DNA of 64,000 nucleotides, taken from CAVWDI01 sp963753725. Its GTDB lineage: Bacteria; Chloroflexota; Anaerolineae; Anaerolineales; UBA4823. The stretch is taken from positions 1-64,000 of the forward strand of contig CAVWDI010000003.1 of the NCBI GenBank assembly GCA_963753725.1, given 5' to 3'. Shown one piece after another: positions 1-11,436 of this stretch. The position numbers were made by a program, and so were the translations under genes. The number at the start of each line of letters is the position of its first letter. The first letter of the stretch is position 1. Under the pieces are notes generated by a model. It searched no databases. It saw only the letters and a program-made list of their open reading frames with translations, and was not told the DNA's origin.

Positions 1-1400
1 AATGTTATTGTCACCTACTTCGTTCAGTTACGCTGGTGTTTAGGGTTCATAGCGCAGGGGTTTGCGATTTGCTCGCTCCGGCGGCGGTTGACCTTGGAGG
101 TATTTGTACAAATGACAATAGTATTGGGTGTTCGAAAGGTCCGCCCGACACTTGTCCTGGAACAACCGGTCCTTGTATCGAACCTCGTACATATTTGGCG
201 CCCGTAACTGGTGCTATATGTTTGGAGGATAATTATGGAAGTAATCTAACTTGCGCCGCCGATGATGTCAAAGTCGCTGATGTCACCAGTCTGGTGATTA
301 CAGATTCCTGCAAATCCTTGGCTGATACTGCCACCATATCGTTTGTAGCAGAATTTGATCTTACTTCAACACAAAGATATGACATTGGTGCGTATGTTGC
401 CGAAGACGGCGGCGATGCTCTGACCGGCCAATGCACAATCATCCCTTTTCCCACCGCGCCGATCCGCCCTGGGTTGAGAATAACTCCAATAGCTGTGGCG
501 ACATCGACAGCAGCCATGATCCGCTGTACAACCACATCACGGATCTCGTCATCCCTTGTATCGACGAAGACGGGGATGGGCAAGCAGATGTTAACCATGC
601 GATGAGCTGGAGACAAAATGCGGCCAATACTTGCGCTGATCCAACCGATATAATCCCGGGAGCCACTTCTAAATGTAAATCTACCGCTCCTATTCCTGGC
701 ATTACTATTGAAGTACCCAGGGACGTAACTGTGACCAAGGTAATTCTGCTGCCAATGGGAGCTCCTCTGAGCACCTCGGATTTATTTACTTTTGCGACCT
801 ATACGACAAAGTTACAGGTACCGATCCGGATGTGCCTGTTGAATTTTCATTGAGTTCTGCTGGTTCCCCATACGTAAGTCCAGGTTTAGACGGACAGAAT
901 ACCTATAATTTAACCGAACGATCCTCATCTCCCTGGACGTTAGTGAGCGCAGAATGCACCAGTCAACAGTACATCGGCACCTATGACTTGCGTGCTAACA
1001 GTGGAAACATATATGTAAATTATGGTGAAGCTTGGGAATGCACATTCACCAACCAGTATCCCACCGCTTCCAGCCTGGCCTCCTTTGAGACCAGTTTCCA
1101 GAGCCCCGCCCTCACCCAGGTCTCCTGGATGACCGCCTTCGAGGACGGCTTGGCATCCTTTAATATTCCAAAACGGTCAAAGTGACTTTTCGAACGCCCT
1201 TCTGCTCAAATCCTTCACACCACACGGCGCCTTTACACCGTACACCTTTGTCGATAACGGCATGTTGGCAGGTGAGGTCCGCTATTACTGGTTGGAAGTG
1301 CGCTACCTGGATGGATCGAGTTTGCTGTATGGTCCCGTTTGATGGTGGGTACAATAATGCGCTGTACCTGCCGCTTAATATGAGTGGTTCTGCCGCCTGA
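1..1400 (+). CDS. Secreted surface protein A, 5'-truncated and frame-broken
   Basis: Three reading-frame segments (36-605, 431-853, 832-1185) followed by a fourth (to 1400) can be joined into one protein that starts outside the window. It is Cys/Thr/Asp-rich, with patches such as CIDEDGDGQADV that look like the extracellular repeat-type proteins of Chloroflexota. The C-terminal 100 residues (from about 1065) form a fibronectin-like module, TASSLASFETSFQSPA then a run matching YYWLEVRYLDGSSLLYG, and the chain ends near NNALYLPLN. The same module ends the next gene (2085-3720), so the two are paralogues. The YLPL-type ending recurs in exported proteins of this group; anchoring by it is my inference. 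At least three indels separate the segments. Function unknown; probably cell-surface or secreted. Confidence 0.6.
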
Positions 1401-1455
1401 ATTTCCCTACTGACCGGTGTGAGTTTTAATCCGCAAGAAATTCCATCAAAAAATA

Positions 1456-1488
1456 GGCTGGTTTTCAATAAACCAGCCGTTTTTTTTT
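1456..1488 (+). terminator. Rho-independent terminator of surface protein A
   Basis: A perfect 9-bp stem (GGCTGGTTT / AAACCAGCC) with a 5-nt loop is followed by GTTTTTTTT. It lies 56 nt after the stop codon of the upstream surface protein gene. Confidence 0.9.
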
Positions 1489-2084
1489 AAAAGTAATACG
1501 ACCGGCACAATGATCCTTCTCAGTGATATCCTCCTGTGTTCTTCAATTAGGGTTTTCCTTCAAATGACCATTATAAATTTCCAACAGCCCAGAAATGCCA
1601 TCCGGTCGTTCACGTGCAAATGCCTGGAGAATATTGTTTAATCGGATGGCAACGCATTTCGTTTTGTAACTTTTTACAGTGTCATAGAACGCTCACTTCT
1701 GAATACACGTTTTTGGACAGAATTGTTCCTGGGGTTCTTTTTTGAAAAGAATACGTAATGTTGGGATACAAAGTCAGCTCGGGAAGTTACCTTTCAGAAA
1801 ATCTGTGCTTGCTTTATTAAGTTTTAATTTCTAATATCGTCAAGAAATTTGTTCCATAATATAGAATACAATAAATATTCCTGAATTTATGACTATTGCA
1901 ATCACTATTCATTGCATAATGAAAAATTTTTTTCAAAAATTCAATTTTTCTTGAGAGGTGAAAATGGAGTTATTCTCGATCACACGACTGTACCGAAAAC
2001 AGGTTTAATGTTTTGGTCTTTGAACAATAGTGAATTAATTTTTCAATATTTTTCCATTCACTACTAATTTACAGAGGAGGAGTT
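1489..2084. other. AT-rich intergenic region
   Basis: Nearly 600 nt without a convincing gene. A 14-codon reading frame with a fair ribosome site begins at 1964 but is too short to defend. The AT-rich stretch at 1800-2070 probably holds the promoter of the second surface protein; I cannot place the boxes with confidence. Confidence 0.5.
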
Positions 2085-3720
2085 ATGTACCAGGCTGAAT
2101 TGAAAACGAAAAATACGGGAGATTTTCCTCGTAGCATTTACCGGATCACCCAAGTATTGGCCATCATTTTTTTGCTAACTCTGGTCCCTTGCTGTCCAGC
2201 CATAACCTAGTAAATGCAGCAGGGACTTCATATCAGATGTGGATTGGTTTGCAGCAGACCCAGCATTTGATCAAAGCTGAGAATATGACCCAACCTACCC
2301 AAAAATGACTCCGGAAAATTGGATCGCTGCTCATGGACATTATCCATCCGGGAGAGCATCAGATCCATTGCAAGACGCTGTACTTTTTTCTCCCTTACAT
2401 TCCTATGCAAGAGATGGGGTAACTGGTTAGAAACACCTCTTACATAAACTATGGGGCCACCTGCACCCTTCAAATACGAGATTATCGTAGATGGTCCTAC
2501 CACTCCGGAGAACGGCCATATTTTATTGAAAGGAGAATGGAATACGCATTCCACTTCAGGTTGTAATTTTGGTTATGAGCCATCGGATGGGATTTCTACC
2601 GCTTTTGTGGATACTACCAGAACCTGTCCATAATGATCCTGGTGGTGATGCCACAGTAGATGCCACTGTTTTCAGTATTACTAACGAAGGTACCGTGACC
2701 GAGGCAATCAGTGGTAGTATCTTTGTTTCTGGTTTGGATGATGGAGATCATGTCGTTGTCGAAGTATGGGTGGCGCTTAAGGACACCATCACATGTACTG
2801 GAGGTACCGTCCAGGCTTCATTGCTAGATGGTCAAACAATTTCTGACGCACCAGAACTTATCAATACTGGTAATAGAATCATTCCAATGGGACAATTGGG
2901 AACTTTCTTTGACGAGGTCGACCTACTGTTGACAAAGTCCGACAGCCCGGATCCAGTCAATACATCATCTGGACCGACGTCTTAACTTACACCTTTAGTG
3001 GTTTCGAATACCGCCCAAGCCGATACTCCCAATACCGCTAACGGTGTTGTAGTATCGGATACGCTCGATACCAATACTACTTTTGTTTCTGGGTCTTGGA
3101 CACCTAACGATGGGAATTGCCCTGAAATCTTCAGGTGAAATTACCTGTAACTTGGGTGGCATTGGAGCTGCCCAGGCGTTCACAATTACATTAAATGTGA
3201 CTGTTTTGGCGAATGCTCCTTCCCCAATATAATCTACTTGGTACACCTGATGATCGAGATTTTCCGGATTGTATACAAGGAATAAATCCTCCAATTGATA
3301 CATACGACATTTGTAACCATGCTGTAGTGACTGCCACTTCCGAGGATACAAATGAAGACAATAATAAAGCCAATGAACCTACAAATGTTCTAAATCCAAC
3401 CGCTTCCAGCCTTGCTTCTTTTTCAGGTTTATCTTCAAAATCCCACCATTACCCAGGTATCCTGGATCACTGCCCTGGAGGACAGATTAAGAGCTTCCAT
3501 CTTTACAGTTCATAACACAGCAGAATTTTCGAATGCTGTGTTGGTGGAAACATTCCAGCCACACGGTGTATTTATTCCATATACTTTTTCCGATGATGGC
3601 ATCCAATACGGGAAGGTCAGGTATTACTGGCTGCAGCTGGAATACATGGATGGAACAACCGAACTATACGGCCCCACTTCGGTTGGTTACCTGTTAAAAT
3701 TTACCTGCCGGTCAATTTGA
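2085..3720 (+). CDS. Secreted surface protein B, paralogue of A, frame-broken
   Basis: The start at 2085 follows a strong ribosome site (GAGGAGG at 2074-2080). The first 40 codons encode a basic stretch and a hydrophobic signal-peptide core (VLAIIFLLTLVPCCPA). A stop then appears at once and the frame continues in pieces (2451-2633, 2569-2985, 3213-3515, 3412-3720), so several indels are present. The middle has DUF11-like patches (SDTLDTNTTFVSGS and NLGGIGAAQAFTITLNVTV in the correct frames), typical of stacked extracellular beta domains. The C-terminus matches surface protein A: TASSLASF, then YYWLQLEYMDGTTELYGP, ending near KIYLPVN. Likely a secreted adhesin-like or S-layer-associated protein; no enzymatic motif seen. 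Confidence 0.6.
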
Positions 3721-3787
3721 AGTGGTGTACCGGATATATCGATCCTAAAGACAATCGGAGTAAGATAATCAATCAAAATAAAATGAA

Positions 3788-3825
3788 GGACTGTCCTCAA
3801 CAAGGACAGCCCTTTTATAGTTTTA
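3788..3825 (+). terminator. Rho-independent terminator of surface protein B
   Basis: Stem CTGTCCT / AGGACAG with a 5-nt loop, extended by outer GG/CC pairs, followed by a T-rich run (CTTTTATAGTTTT). It sits 67 nt beyond the stop codon of the second surface protein. Confidence 0.8.
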
Positions 3826-3961
3826 TCTATTAGTAATTTTCCTGTTCCCCCGGTGTTTGATTTGGATAAGTCTGATGAAGAATTTCTATTTCAACCTGAA
3901 AATAAAACAGGTCACTGTTGAAATGAAGGTTGTGGGTGTTCTCTGATTGAACGGTCAGCGT

Positions 3962-5501
3962 TTAATACTCAATATAATGCGGTTCCAGGCGCACATTGAA
4001 CGATTTGCCGCTGACGGATTTCTAACACCGGCCATATCCCAGATTTTTGAGGGGGTATTCGGCAGCGTGATGCTGTGGTTGGCGCCGTCCAGCGACCAGA
4101 TCACCCATAGCTTGGTGCTGCTTTTGTATTTCGTGAATTCGACCACCCGTACCTTATCGTAATCCCAGACCTCCCTCACAAAATCAGCCGGTCCGATGGT
4201 GTGGGCGGCAAATTTGTAGGCATTATATGCCGGCTGCACGGGTGTGGTTTGGTAACCTTCCATCAAAGCGCTGCAGCGCCAACCCAGGGTCGAGAAATAA
4301 ATATTTGTTTTCAAATGCAGGACCTTCGCATAGGTGTATGTCTGAACGATATGGGAGGCTTTGGTGCGCTCGTAATCGGTGTCGAAAGGTTTCAGATCCC
4401 GCCAGATTTAATCATGGCTGGGATCTGAATTGATCACCGCGCTTTCCGTGCTGTACAGGTCCTTTCCGGAAACACCATATTGAAGCAGCAGACTGGCTAT
4501 GTATTGGGTTTTTGCGATCAATACCGGACCGGTCGTGTTCCAGGAGGTGTTCCAATCCTTGCTGTAATACTGCCCAAAGGTGGGATTTAACGACTGTTCC
4601 GGGTAGAATTCGTAGGAATGGAAACCGATCCCATCGAAGTAATCGCCTGCCCCGGTAGCCAGGATGCCTTCGAAAAAGCGGGCATAATCGTTGTGGCTGG
4701 GAGGGTGTCCGGCAAGCTCACATTGCGATATTGATTGACCTGTTGGATCTCTCGGATCGCATTCTAACAGCACACCTCCGGTGATCACCTGCGCTTCCTG
4801 ATCAGCGCTCTTTATGGCTGGATATACGACTTTCAGCATTTCTCCATATGCGCCGCCATTGCCGTAAGTATCCGTGTTCCCCTCCAAAGCCCAGGTACCC
4901 CAGCAGCCGTGCGGTTCTCCATACGGGTACCTTATTCTTGATTGTATTGGATAACCGGGCTCATTATATAATTTCCCAGTGTTTTACGTTGTACGGGGGG
5001 GCACTGTAGCGTTTGACAGCATCGTGCATAAAATTGGCAAAATCCTGGTAATGGTCTGGATCGATCGGTCCGCAGTAAGATTCAGGCCAGCGTGTATCGC
5101 GAGCCCACCAGGGGGTACTTCTTACGATAAGGAGGACCTTTTTATCCAATCGAAGAGGCATTTATCAACTGGGTTTCCAGTTCCGCCATCATAGACCATT
5201 TGCGGTCGCCTTTATTGGGTTCCACCGCTGTCCATATCAGGGCGTTTGTCTCCGGTCCAGCGCTGGTGTCATTATGCCGGATCCAGGTAATGCCTGCCTC
5301 ATCCATCCTATACAACCCCCCGTTGGCAGTCATGTTATACATCTCGACTCCAAAAAGGGTATCAATATCGGGAATTGGTGTAACTTCCGGCGTAGGTTGA
5401 ACAGTTGGAGTTGGTTGAATATATATGTCCCCCTGGCTAAAGATGATCGGAAGGAAGGAAAATTGGTCTAGTAATGTTTTTGCGTGAACGTTTTCTAACA
5501 T
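3962..5501 (-). CDS. Clan-A-type glycoside hydrolase (GH39/GH5-like), frame-broken
   Basis: Four minus-strand segments (5501-5142, 5161-4964, 4887-4408, 4314-3955) join into one secreted protein. A hydrophobic start is followed by a Thr/Pro linker (QPTPTVQPTPEVTPIP), then a TIM-barrel-like domain. Repairing an indel near 4972 gives KHWEIYNEP, the expected acid/base Glu motif. A later ESAV (about 4440) is a candidate nucleophile region and DGIGFHSYEFYP fits a barrel strand. The true end is probably TAA at 3962-3964, giving a C-terminus of VRLEPHYIEY. An alternative upstream start at 5646 would need one more indel correction. Predicted extracellular glycan hydrolysis; the exact family and substrate are not resolved. 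Confidence 0.6.
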
Positions 5502-5649
5502 TAGCGATCGTTATAATTTTCCCCCAAAATTGATTGTTTGTCAGGTTCCCAATCCATGATGAACGTAAATAGAAATACAAAAGCAAAGTAAAATTTTTTT
5601 TACGTTCATAGGAACCTTTCAGAATTTGGATTCCGAATGAATTCATTTT

Positions 5650-6034
5650 TTTGGATTACGATAATTCCTCAGAAGAGATATTGAAAAATAATTGTCAATA
5701 ATATATGTAAAAAAATTAGTATAATAAAAAATCGTATTGTACAATTATTTCTACCACATTCTAACATATTAAAATTGAGAATTTCATAAAAGATTATTCA
5801 TAATGGGAATATTTCAGAGTTAATCCTGTCAATAAGCCACACTAAATTGAATTAATGCCAGTAAATTACGGTATATTAGAAATTAAATTCCCCAAAACAA
5901 ATCATCAGCTAATGCAAGAGAAATTAGAAAAAACTGGAAGTGAAAGCAATTTAGAAATGTGCTGTTCAATCAAGGAATGGTTCGTGTTATGACCATCAGA
6001 TTTTAGTCAGTTATGAATAAACAAACTGGGAACT
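5650..6034. other. AT-rich intergenic region between glycosidase and selB
   Basis: Nearly 400 nt of AT-rich sequence with no supportable gene. It lies upstream of the minus-strand glycosidase and may contain its promoter. I see no terminator-like hairpin for selB here. Confidence 0.5.
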
Positions 6035-7992
6035 TCATCTTAACCGTCTTACATCCCCCTCGCGCACGGTAACCCCAATCGCATCCAGGTGCTCCAGCAG
6101 CGCCAGCACATACTTACGGCTGGTATGGAAGCGGTCACGCGCCTGGGCAACCGTTATCGTCCCATTTTTATCTAAATAAGCTCGAACTTCCGAGACCAGT
6201 TTCTGGTAGTCCTGCCGGCGGTAAACCACCTCCGGGCTCACCTGGACCAATTCACCCAATTCCAGCAAGGCAGCAAACACATCCTCGCCCACCGCAGCCT
6301 GGCATTCTTTCACCGAGGGGGGACTGTTTGGTTCAGCTGCAAACTGCGCCATCAAGCGCTGGATATCCCCTTCCTGGCTTTCAGTAAAGCGTATGCGGTG
6401 GTCCGGCAGGTGCACGTATGCCCCGCTTTCACCCAATTCGCCGTCCGCGGCCAGTTTATCCATCATGTCCGTGAAAAAACGGGCTGGATAACGGGAAAAC
6501 ACCCGCTGCTGGCTCTTGATTTGCTCGCGTGAAATGCCTCTTTTGAGCGGATATTTCCGGTGATAACTTCCAACTGCGCGCAAGGTATCTGATGACAACT
6601 GCCCCCACAGCGATTTGCTGACTAACAGGGAATCCTTTGACAGTGGGGTGACTGCGCCCTCTTCCGTCGACCTGACCGCTGGCAGTCTGATCACAGTCCC
6701 GGATTTCGAGCAGGTTTGAGAGCAGTTCATAAACATGATCTCCATCCATGCTGACCTTATCGACCAAATCGTCCACTTTTACCACACCCAATGTTTGGAT
6801 GGTCTGAAAGAGGACCTCCTCGGGAGTCCCGCCGCTGAGCGCTTCCAGGCGCCTCAGGTTGTCGTCCGCAAAACGTTTGTGGCGACCGGTGGGATGCGGG
6901 TCAACCACCATACCGCCGCCCAACGTCTCTCCGGGAGAGGGACGCCGGATGATGAAACGGTCGCCGCGCACCAGCCACCACCGGTTTGCGCAGTTCCACC
7001 TGCACCCAGCCTTCATTGCCGGGCGTAATTTCCTCAATACCTAACAGTCGGACGCGGGCGATCACCTCGGATGCGCCGGTGAAGAATTTGACCTCAGTGT
7101 CATGTTTTATGGAAGCGCTTGCATCCGGCAGCAGTCGGATCTGCAGGTCAAGACGCCGGGATGGCAGGTAGGTTCCGGGATGGGACAGCACATCGCCGCG
7201 CTGGATTTGATCGACGGACACCCCGGATATATTCACGGCTGTGCGGCCGCCAGGCACCGCAGTGGCTTCCTGCTGTTTGTGGGTCTGCAACCCGCGTATC
7301 CTGCTTTTTATACCGCCGGGTTGAATCTCCACCTCGTCACCGCTTTTCAGCTGGCCGTCGCTCAATGTCCCGGTCACTACCGTTCCAAAACCGGCCATGC
7401 TGAATACGCGGTCGACCGGCAGGCGCGGCCGGTTGAGGTCTGGTTTCGGCGGAAGGTCAGACAGGCATTCCCACAGAGCGATTTTTAATTGGGAAATTCC
7501 GGTTCCCGTCTTGCCTGAGGTGCGTACGATAGCGGCGTTTTCCAGGACGGTGTTTTGAAGCACGCCCCGGATGTCGGATTCGACCAGTTCCAACCAATCC
7601 TCACCCCCCAGGTCTTTATCGTAAACCATATCTATTTTGGTTAAAGCAACCACACCGCTTGGAATTTGGAGCAGGTCAAGGATGGCGAGATGCTCCCGGG
7701 TTTGCGGCATCACGCCTTCATCCGCGGCGATTACAAACAACGCCGCATCAATCCCGCCGATGCCTGCCAGCATGTTCTCGATAAAATCGCGGTGACCCGG
7801 TACATCCACAATGCCGACTTCTTCACCCGGGTCGGCATCCTCGGAGGGCAAAGTCATCCAGGCAAACCCCAGATCGATGGTCATCTCGCGCTGGCGTTCT
7901 TCTTTCAGGCGATCGGGGTGGATGCCGGTTAAAGCTTCAACTAATGTGGACTTGCCGTGGTCGACATGTCCAGCCGTTCCAATTACTCTCAT
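6035..7992 (-). CDS. selB: Selenocysteine-specific elongation factor SelB (two frameshifts)
   Basis: SelB delivers Sec-tRNA to the ribosome at UGA codons followed by a SECIS element. The N-terminal GTPase is clear: GHVDHGKST (P-loop), DVPGHRDF (switch II) and TKID. The beta-barrel domains follow (FSMAGFGTVVTGTL), and the C-terminal segment ends with winged helices (SRKYVLALLEHLDAIGVTVREGD). Two breaks divide the chain. Near 6975 one extra G turns KPVVLVRGDRF into a wrong frame; removing it restores the family sequence. A second break is near 6700. The total length, about 650 residues, is normal for SelB. The start at 7992 gives MRVIGTAGHVDHGKST. No selA, selD or selC was seen here, so Sec use is inferred only from this gene. 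Confidence 0.9.
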
Positions 7993-8011
7993 ATTTACAC
8001 GAAGATAATTT

Positions 8012-9190
8012 TTAGTGGGAACGTCCCAGGGTGCGCTCGTGGGTGGATACCCAATCGTGGACGGTGGACAAAAGCGTTTGCAGGCGTTTTTCGGTTTGTT
8101 CGGTCATCTGCGTGTAAACGTCCTGCAGTTCTTGAAGGTCGTCTTCGATATGCGTCACACGCTCCGCAATTTTTTCGAACTGGCGCTGCATTTCACCGCG
8201 TTGCTCATCCATTGTGAGGGTGTAATTTGTCCAGCGTTTCTGGTCATCGGCTTTGAAAGTGACCCATTCCTGGCGGAATCTTTCATCTGTCAGACGCTGA
8301 ACTTCGGTAATCTCACTGATCCGTCGTTCAACTTTTTCGGACAAATCTTCCACCGCTTTATGCGTACGTCCTATATCACGCCGGGTTGTTTCCAAAACTT
8401 CGAGGTGATTTTCAATTTCCGAAGCCTGGCTTTCGATGACAACAAATCTGTTCTGCCAATCCTTCCAAATCCGCTCACGTTCCACATCGCGTATGGTCTG
8501 ATTATCTAAGAATTTTTCCATAGCTTCGCGCCGTTCAACTTCCAATACAGAAAATTCATTGATGCGCGCTTCGGTTTTCTTTTGATTGGCTGTATTCAGA
8601 TCGATGTTGGATCTCTGTTCATCAGAACGTTTGCGCATAGCTGTTACTTCACCATGCAGGTCCGTGAGGCGCTTTGAATCCTGCCGGCGGCCGTCATTCA
8701 TCAGTTTGACAGAACGAGTATATTCCTCTTGATTTCGATCAACACTTTCAATTCTGGTCTGTGTTTCTTCAATCAACCTTGCCAACCGGTTTTCTTCATC
8801 GACCCTGGCGGATAAACTGCGTTTTAGATCCTGGATTACATCGATTTCTGCACGAATCTCGCCAATCGATTTATCGATGGCCCCCATCTCGGTCTGACGG
8901 ACTCTTGAAGTATCTTCATCGCGCTTCCTGAATTGTTTTTCAAGGTCGTCAATCTGCTGTTTGGTTTCGCGGCGTATCTGAAGCAGGTCTTCATTGTAAC
9001 CATCCATCCTGGTCACCAGCGTTTCGATGCGGGTAAAATGACTTTCCTGATTGTTTACTTTGGAGATTAAGTTGGTCAAGTTACCTTCCAGCGCCGTGAT
9101 GTGCTCCTCCAGAGCTCCGATACGGGTCTGATCTTTGCGCCGGGCGTCATCCAACCAATCCACCTGTTTTACGATTTGATCTACATTCAT
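8012..9190 (-). CDS. Long coiled-coil protein of unknown function
   Basis: About 392 residues, almost entirely heptad-like and rich in Glu, Arg, Gln and Asp, with no signal peptide or membrane segment. It starts MNVDQIVKQVDWLDDARRKD. I chose 9190 rather than 9262 because AAGGAG lies about 10 nt upstream of this ATG. It ends just 20 nt before the selB start, on the same strand, so the two may be co-transcribed. The composition resembles cytoplasmic coiled-coil scaffolds, but no family domain is recognisable. Its role is unknown. Confidence 0.75.
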   Translation of the reverse strand: MNVDQIVKQVDWLDDARRKDQTRIGALEEHITALEGNLTNLISKVNNQESHFTRIETLVTRMDGYNEDLLQIRRETKQQIDDLEKQFRKRDEDTSRVRQTEMGAIDKSIGEIRAEIDVIQDLKRSLSARVDEENRLARLIEETQTRIESVDRNQEEYTRSVKLMNDGRRQDSKRLTDLHGEVTAMRKRSDEQRSNIDLNTANQKKTEARINEFSVLEVERREAMEKFLDNQTIRDVERERIWKDWQNRFVVIESQASEIENHLEVLETTRRDIGRTHKAVEDLSEKVERRISEITEVQRLTDERFRQEWVTFKADDQKRWTNYTLTMDEQRGEMQRQFEKIAERVTHIEDDLQELQDVYTQMTEQTEKRLQTLLSTVHDWVSTHERTLGRSH

Positions 9191-9322
9191 GAAAAGATCT
9201 CCTTGGAGCGATTGTCCGAATGAGGGATTATAGCACGCTGGTATGCAGATTTTAGCCGCCAAACCTTTAATTTATTGTTAGGGTATTGTAATTATTCTCT
9301 TATGAGAATGCGGAAAAGTGGT

Positions 9323-10755
9323 TTATTTTACCGGCGTCATATGGATAATTGCCATATTTGTGAGAATTGGAATAAATAACTGCGGCAGTAAACCAATAAC
9401 CACCAGCATCAGCCATCCGCCTGTTAAAAAGATGATCTGGGGGATGCTTTCATTGATCTGCCAATCTTCTTCACCTTTGACATTTTGCACCAATACCGAC
9501 AGCGTGCGGATTCCGGCAGCCAGCAAACCGATCGTGCCGAGTAATCCCAGCAGGACGACCAGCGGCGCGAGGTGAACCAGGTTGGTCCACAGGGCTATAT
9601 TCACCGGAAAACCCGCCAGAATTGGCAGCCCGGCAATAGTAAATGTAGACAGAACCAGGCTGGTTGATATAATGGGCCACTTCCGGGCATAACCTCTTAC
9701 GGATGAGAGTTTTAAATCACCCGATTTACCCAGCAGAAAGCACAAAGCCAGAGCCCAGGTCGCCAATCCCAGGGCGCGCGGCACTTGCTGCGCAAAATAG
9801 AGCCCGATTGAGGATGTGATCAGTTGCGAATCCGCCACCAGGCTCAGCGCCAACAGCGCCATTCCTATTTCATAGATAGCAGCGTAACCCATAATACGGG
9901 CGAGATGGCGTTCAAAAACAGCCATGAACCCGCCGATAAGGATCATGATTACACCGATTAAACGAAATACTTCGCCGGCTTTGACTGGAATGCCGATGGT
10001 CCGGTATCCCTCAATATAATTCACGCTCAGCAGACTGACTGTTGCGGGGAACAGGAAGAATACGAATGCGGAGGCGTAGGGATGGGTACTCTCGGCTACC
10101 ATCGGTATCCAGGTGTGAAATGGGAAAATGGCGGTGATAAATGCGAATCCTAATCCGATGATCAGGGTAACGCGCAGCGCAAATTGGACATCGGTCGGGT
10201 TTATCTCGACATCTGAGAGCAATCTTCCTCCGATCAGAATAAACGCCATTCCTATGGTTTGGAATGTTAGAAACCTCATTGATTCCGCTGCTGACCGGTT
10301 TACCAGGCGGGTTGAGGATGGGTACACACAGCAGCGCTACTCCCAGAATCATGATGGCTGCGTACAGAAAGGGCTCAACTGCCATAGAGGCCGTCAATAG
10401 AGCTGCGATCCACAATCCCAGTGGGACAAAGAATTGGTTTACTCTGGCGATGTATGCCCCGCCAAACCACAGTGAAATACCCAGATAAATCAATATCAAT
10501 GCCGGGCGGGTCGAATCATCCAGTATAAAGCGGCGTCCAAAGAAAAATAAGGTATCTTCTATCCGGAAAGATGGGATCTCGAGGCCAGGGAATCAAATTA
10601 ATCGATTCTTCAAATGGGAGAGACCAGGCCAGATATGCCAGGAACAAAGTACAGATTATGCTGATGATATATGTATAGGGTTCAAAGCGCCGCAGGACCA
10701 GCAGCAGCATTCCTATCACAAATGGAAAAAGGACCCAGATAATTGGTGAACTCAT
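9323..10755 (-). CDS. Complex-I-like proton-translocating membrane subunit (NuoM/NuoN-type), frame-broken
   Basis: Three segments (10755-10516, 10499-10011, 10327-9323) give about 475 residues of multi-spanning membrane protein. The central part has proton-antiporter module features: FITAIFPFHTWIPMVAESTHPYASAFVFF, a region of the type that holds the conserved Lys/His of NuoL/M/N, and ERHLARIMGYAAIYEIGMALLAL. Two indels, near 10,510 and 10,290, break the frame. The start codon overlaps the stop of the preceding membrane gene. It probably forms a membrane ion-pumping module with the two upstream genes. The electron-input partner is not visible in the window. Confidence 0.7.
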
Positions 10756-11420
10756 CTCTGGTCCTCCATTTGTGGGGCGGTCAATAAGTAAGTCCCGATC
10801 ATAGCAATCCCAAGATTGGCTCCCGCCAGCAGACCGGCCACCAGGATGGATGTATCAATCATGGCATAAATAATTTCGACCCCGGCCGTTATGGTCAATA
10901 AGCCAATGGATATGTACAGGGGTTTATCTGTAAAACCAATTTGCAGTAAACCCATACCAATAAGGGTTATTCCCCCTAAAACGGGGTATAGATAATCTTC
11001 ACCTGTAGTGCTGGAAATTCGAAATGCGATCGCGACTGAAGCCAGAAATATGGTCCCTGCGGCAAAAAATGTGAATAAATTCCCCAGGGGAGCTCTTGTT
11101 CGAGAAAGGCGTGCCGGTATCCTGTCCACCTGGGTTTTAATATCTTTTTTATTTCGTTTTAGGAACGGGATATTCACCCTTATACTATTTCCAGGTAGAT
11201 TTGCTCCCCCAATTCCGAGCAGTAGGCAGGAAATCCAGCCCGCGATAACTTTGACAAGCGCCAATGGAACCGGCCACAGCTGGCTGACTAATAGAAATAC
11301 GGGGATATATTGGATGGCGAGCAGCAGCAGACTTATCCGCCAATCCCGTGAGATAAGCAGGGTTATGGATGTGAACAGAATGAGTATGATGCTGATGATG
11401 CCAGGTAGAATTATTTCCAT
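10752..11420 (-). CDS. HyfE/NuoK-like small membrane subunit
   Basis: A 222-residue protein with about six hydrophobic helices and a basic central loop (RNKKDIKTQVDRIPARLSRTR). The C-terminal half (LLTITAGVEIIYAMIDTSILVAGLLAGANLGIAM) resembles the NuoK/MnhC/HyfE fold of complex-I-type enzymes. The gene lies between two antiporter-like subunits, with an overlapping start and stop downstream and 16 nt upstream, so translational coupling is likely. Assignment is by fold pattern and context; sequence identity to named families is weak. Confidence 0.55.
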   Translation of the reverse strand: MEIILPGIISIILILFTSITLLISRDWRISLLLLAIQYIPVFLLVSQLWPVPLALVKVIAGWISCLLLGIGGANLPGNSIRVNIPFLKRNKKDIKTQVDRIPARLSRTRAPLGNLFTFFAAGTIFLASVAIAFRISSTTGEDYLYPVLGGITLIGMGLLQIGFTDKPLYISIGLLTITAGVEIIYAMIDTSILVAGLLAGANLGIAMIGTYLLTAPQMEDQR

Positions 11421-11436
11421 GGGATATTTCTAAAAA

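Noticed and set aside
233..774. Minus-strand ORFs opposite surface protein A
   Set aside because: Shadow frames of the plus-strand gene, no ribosome sites and no family similarity.
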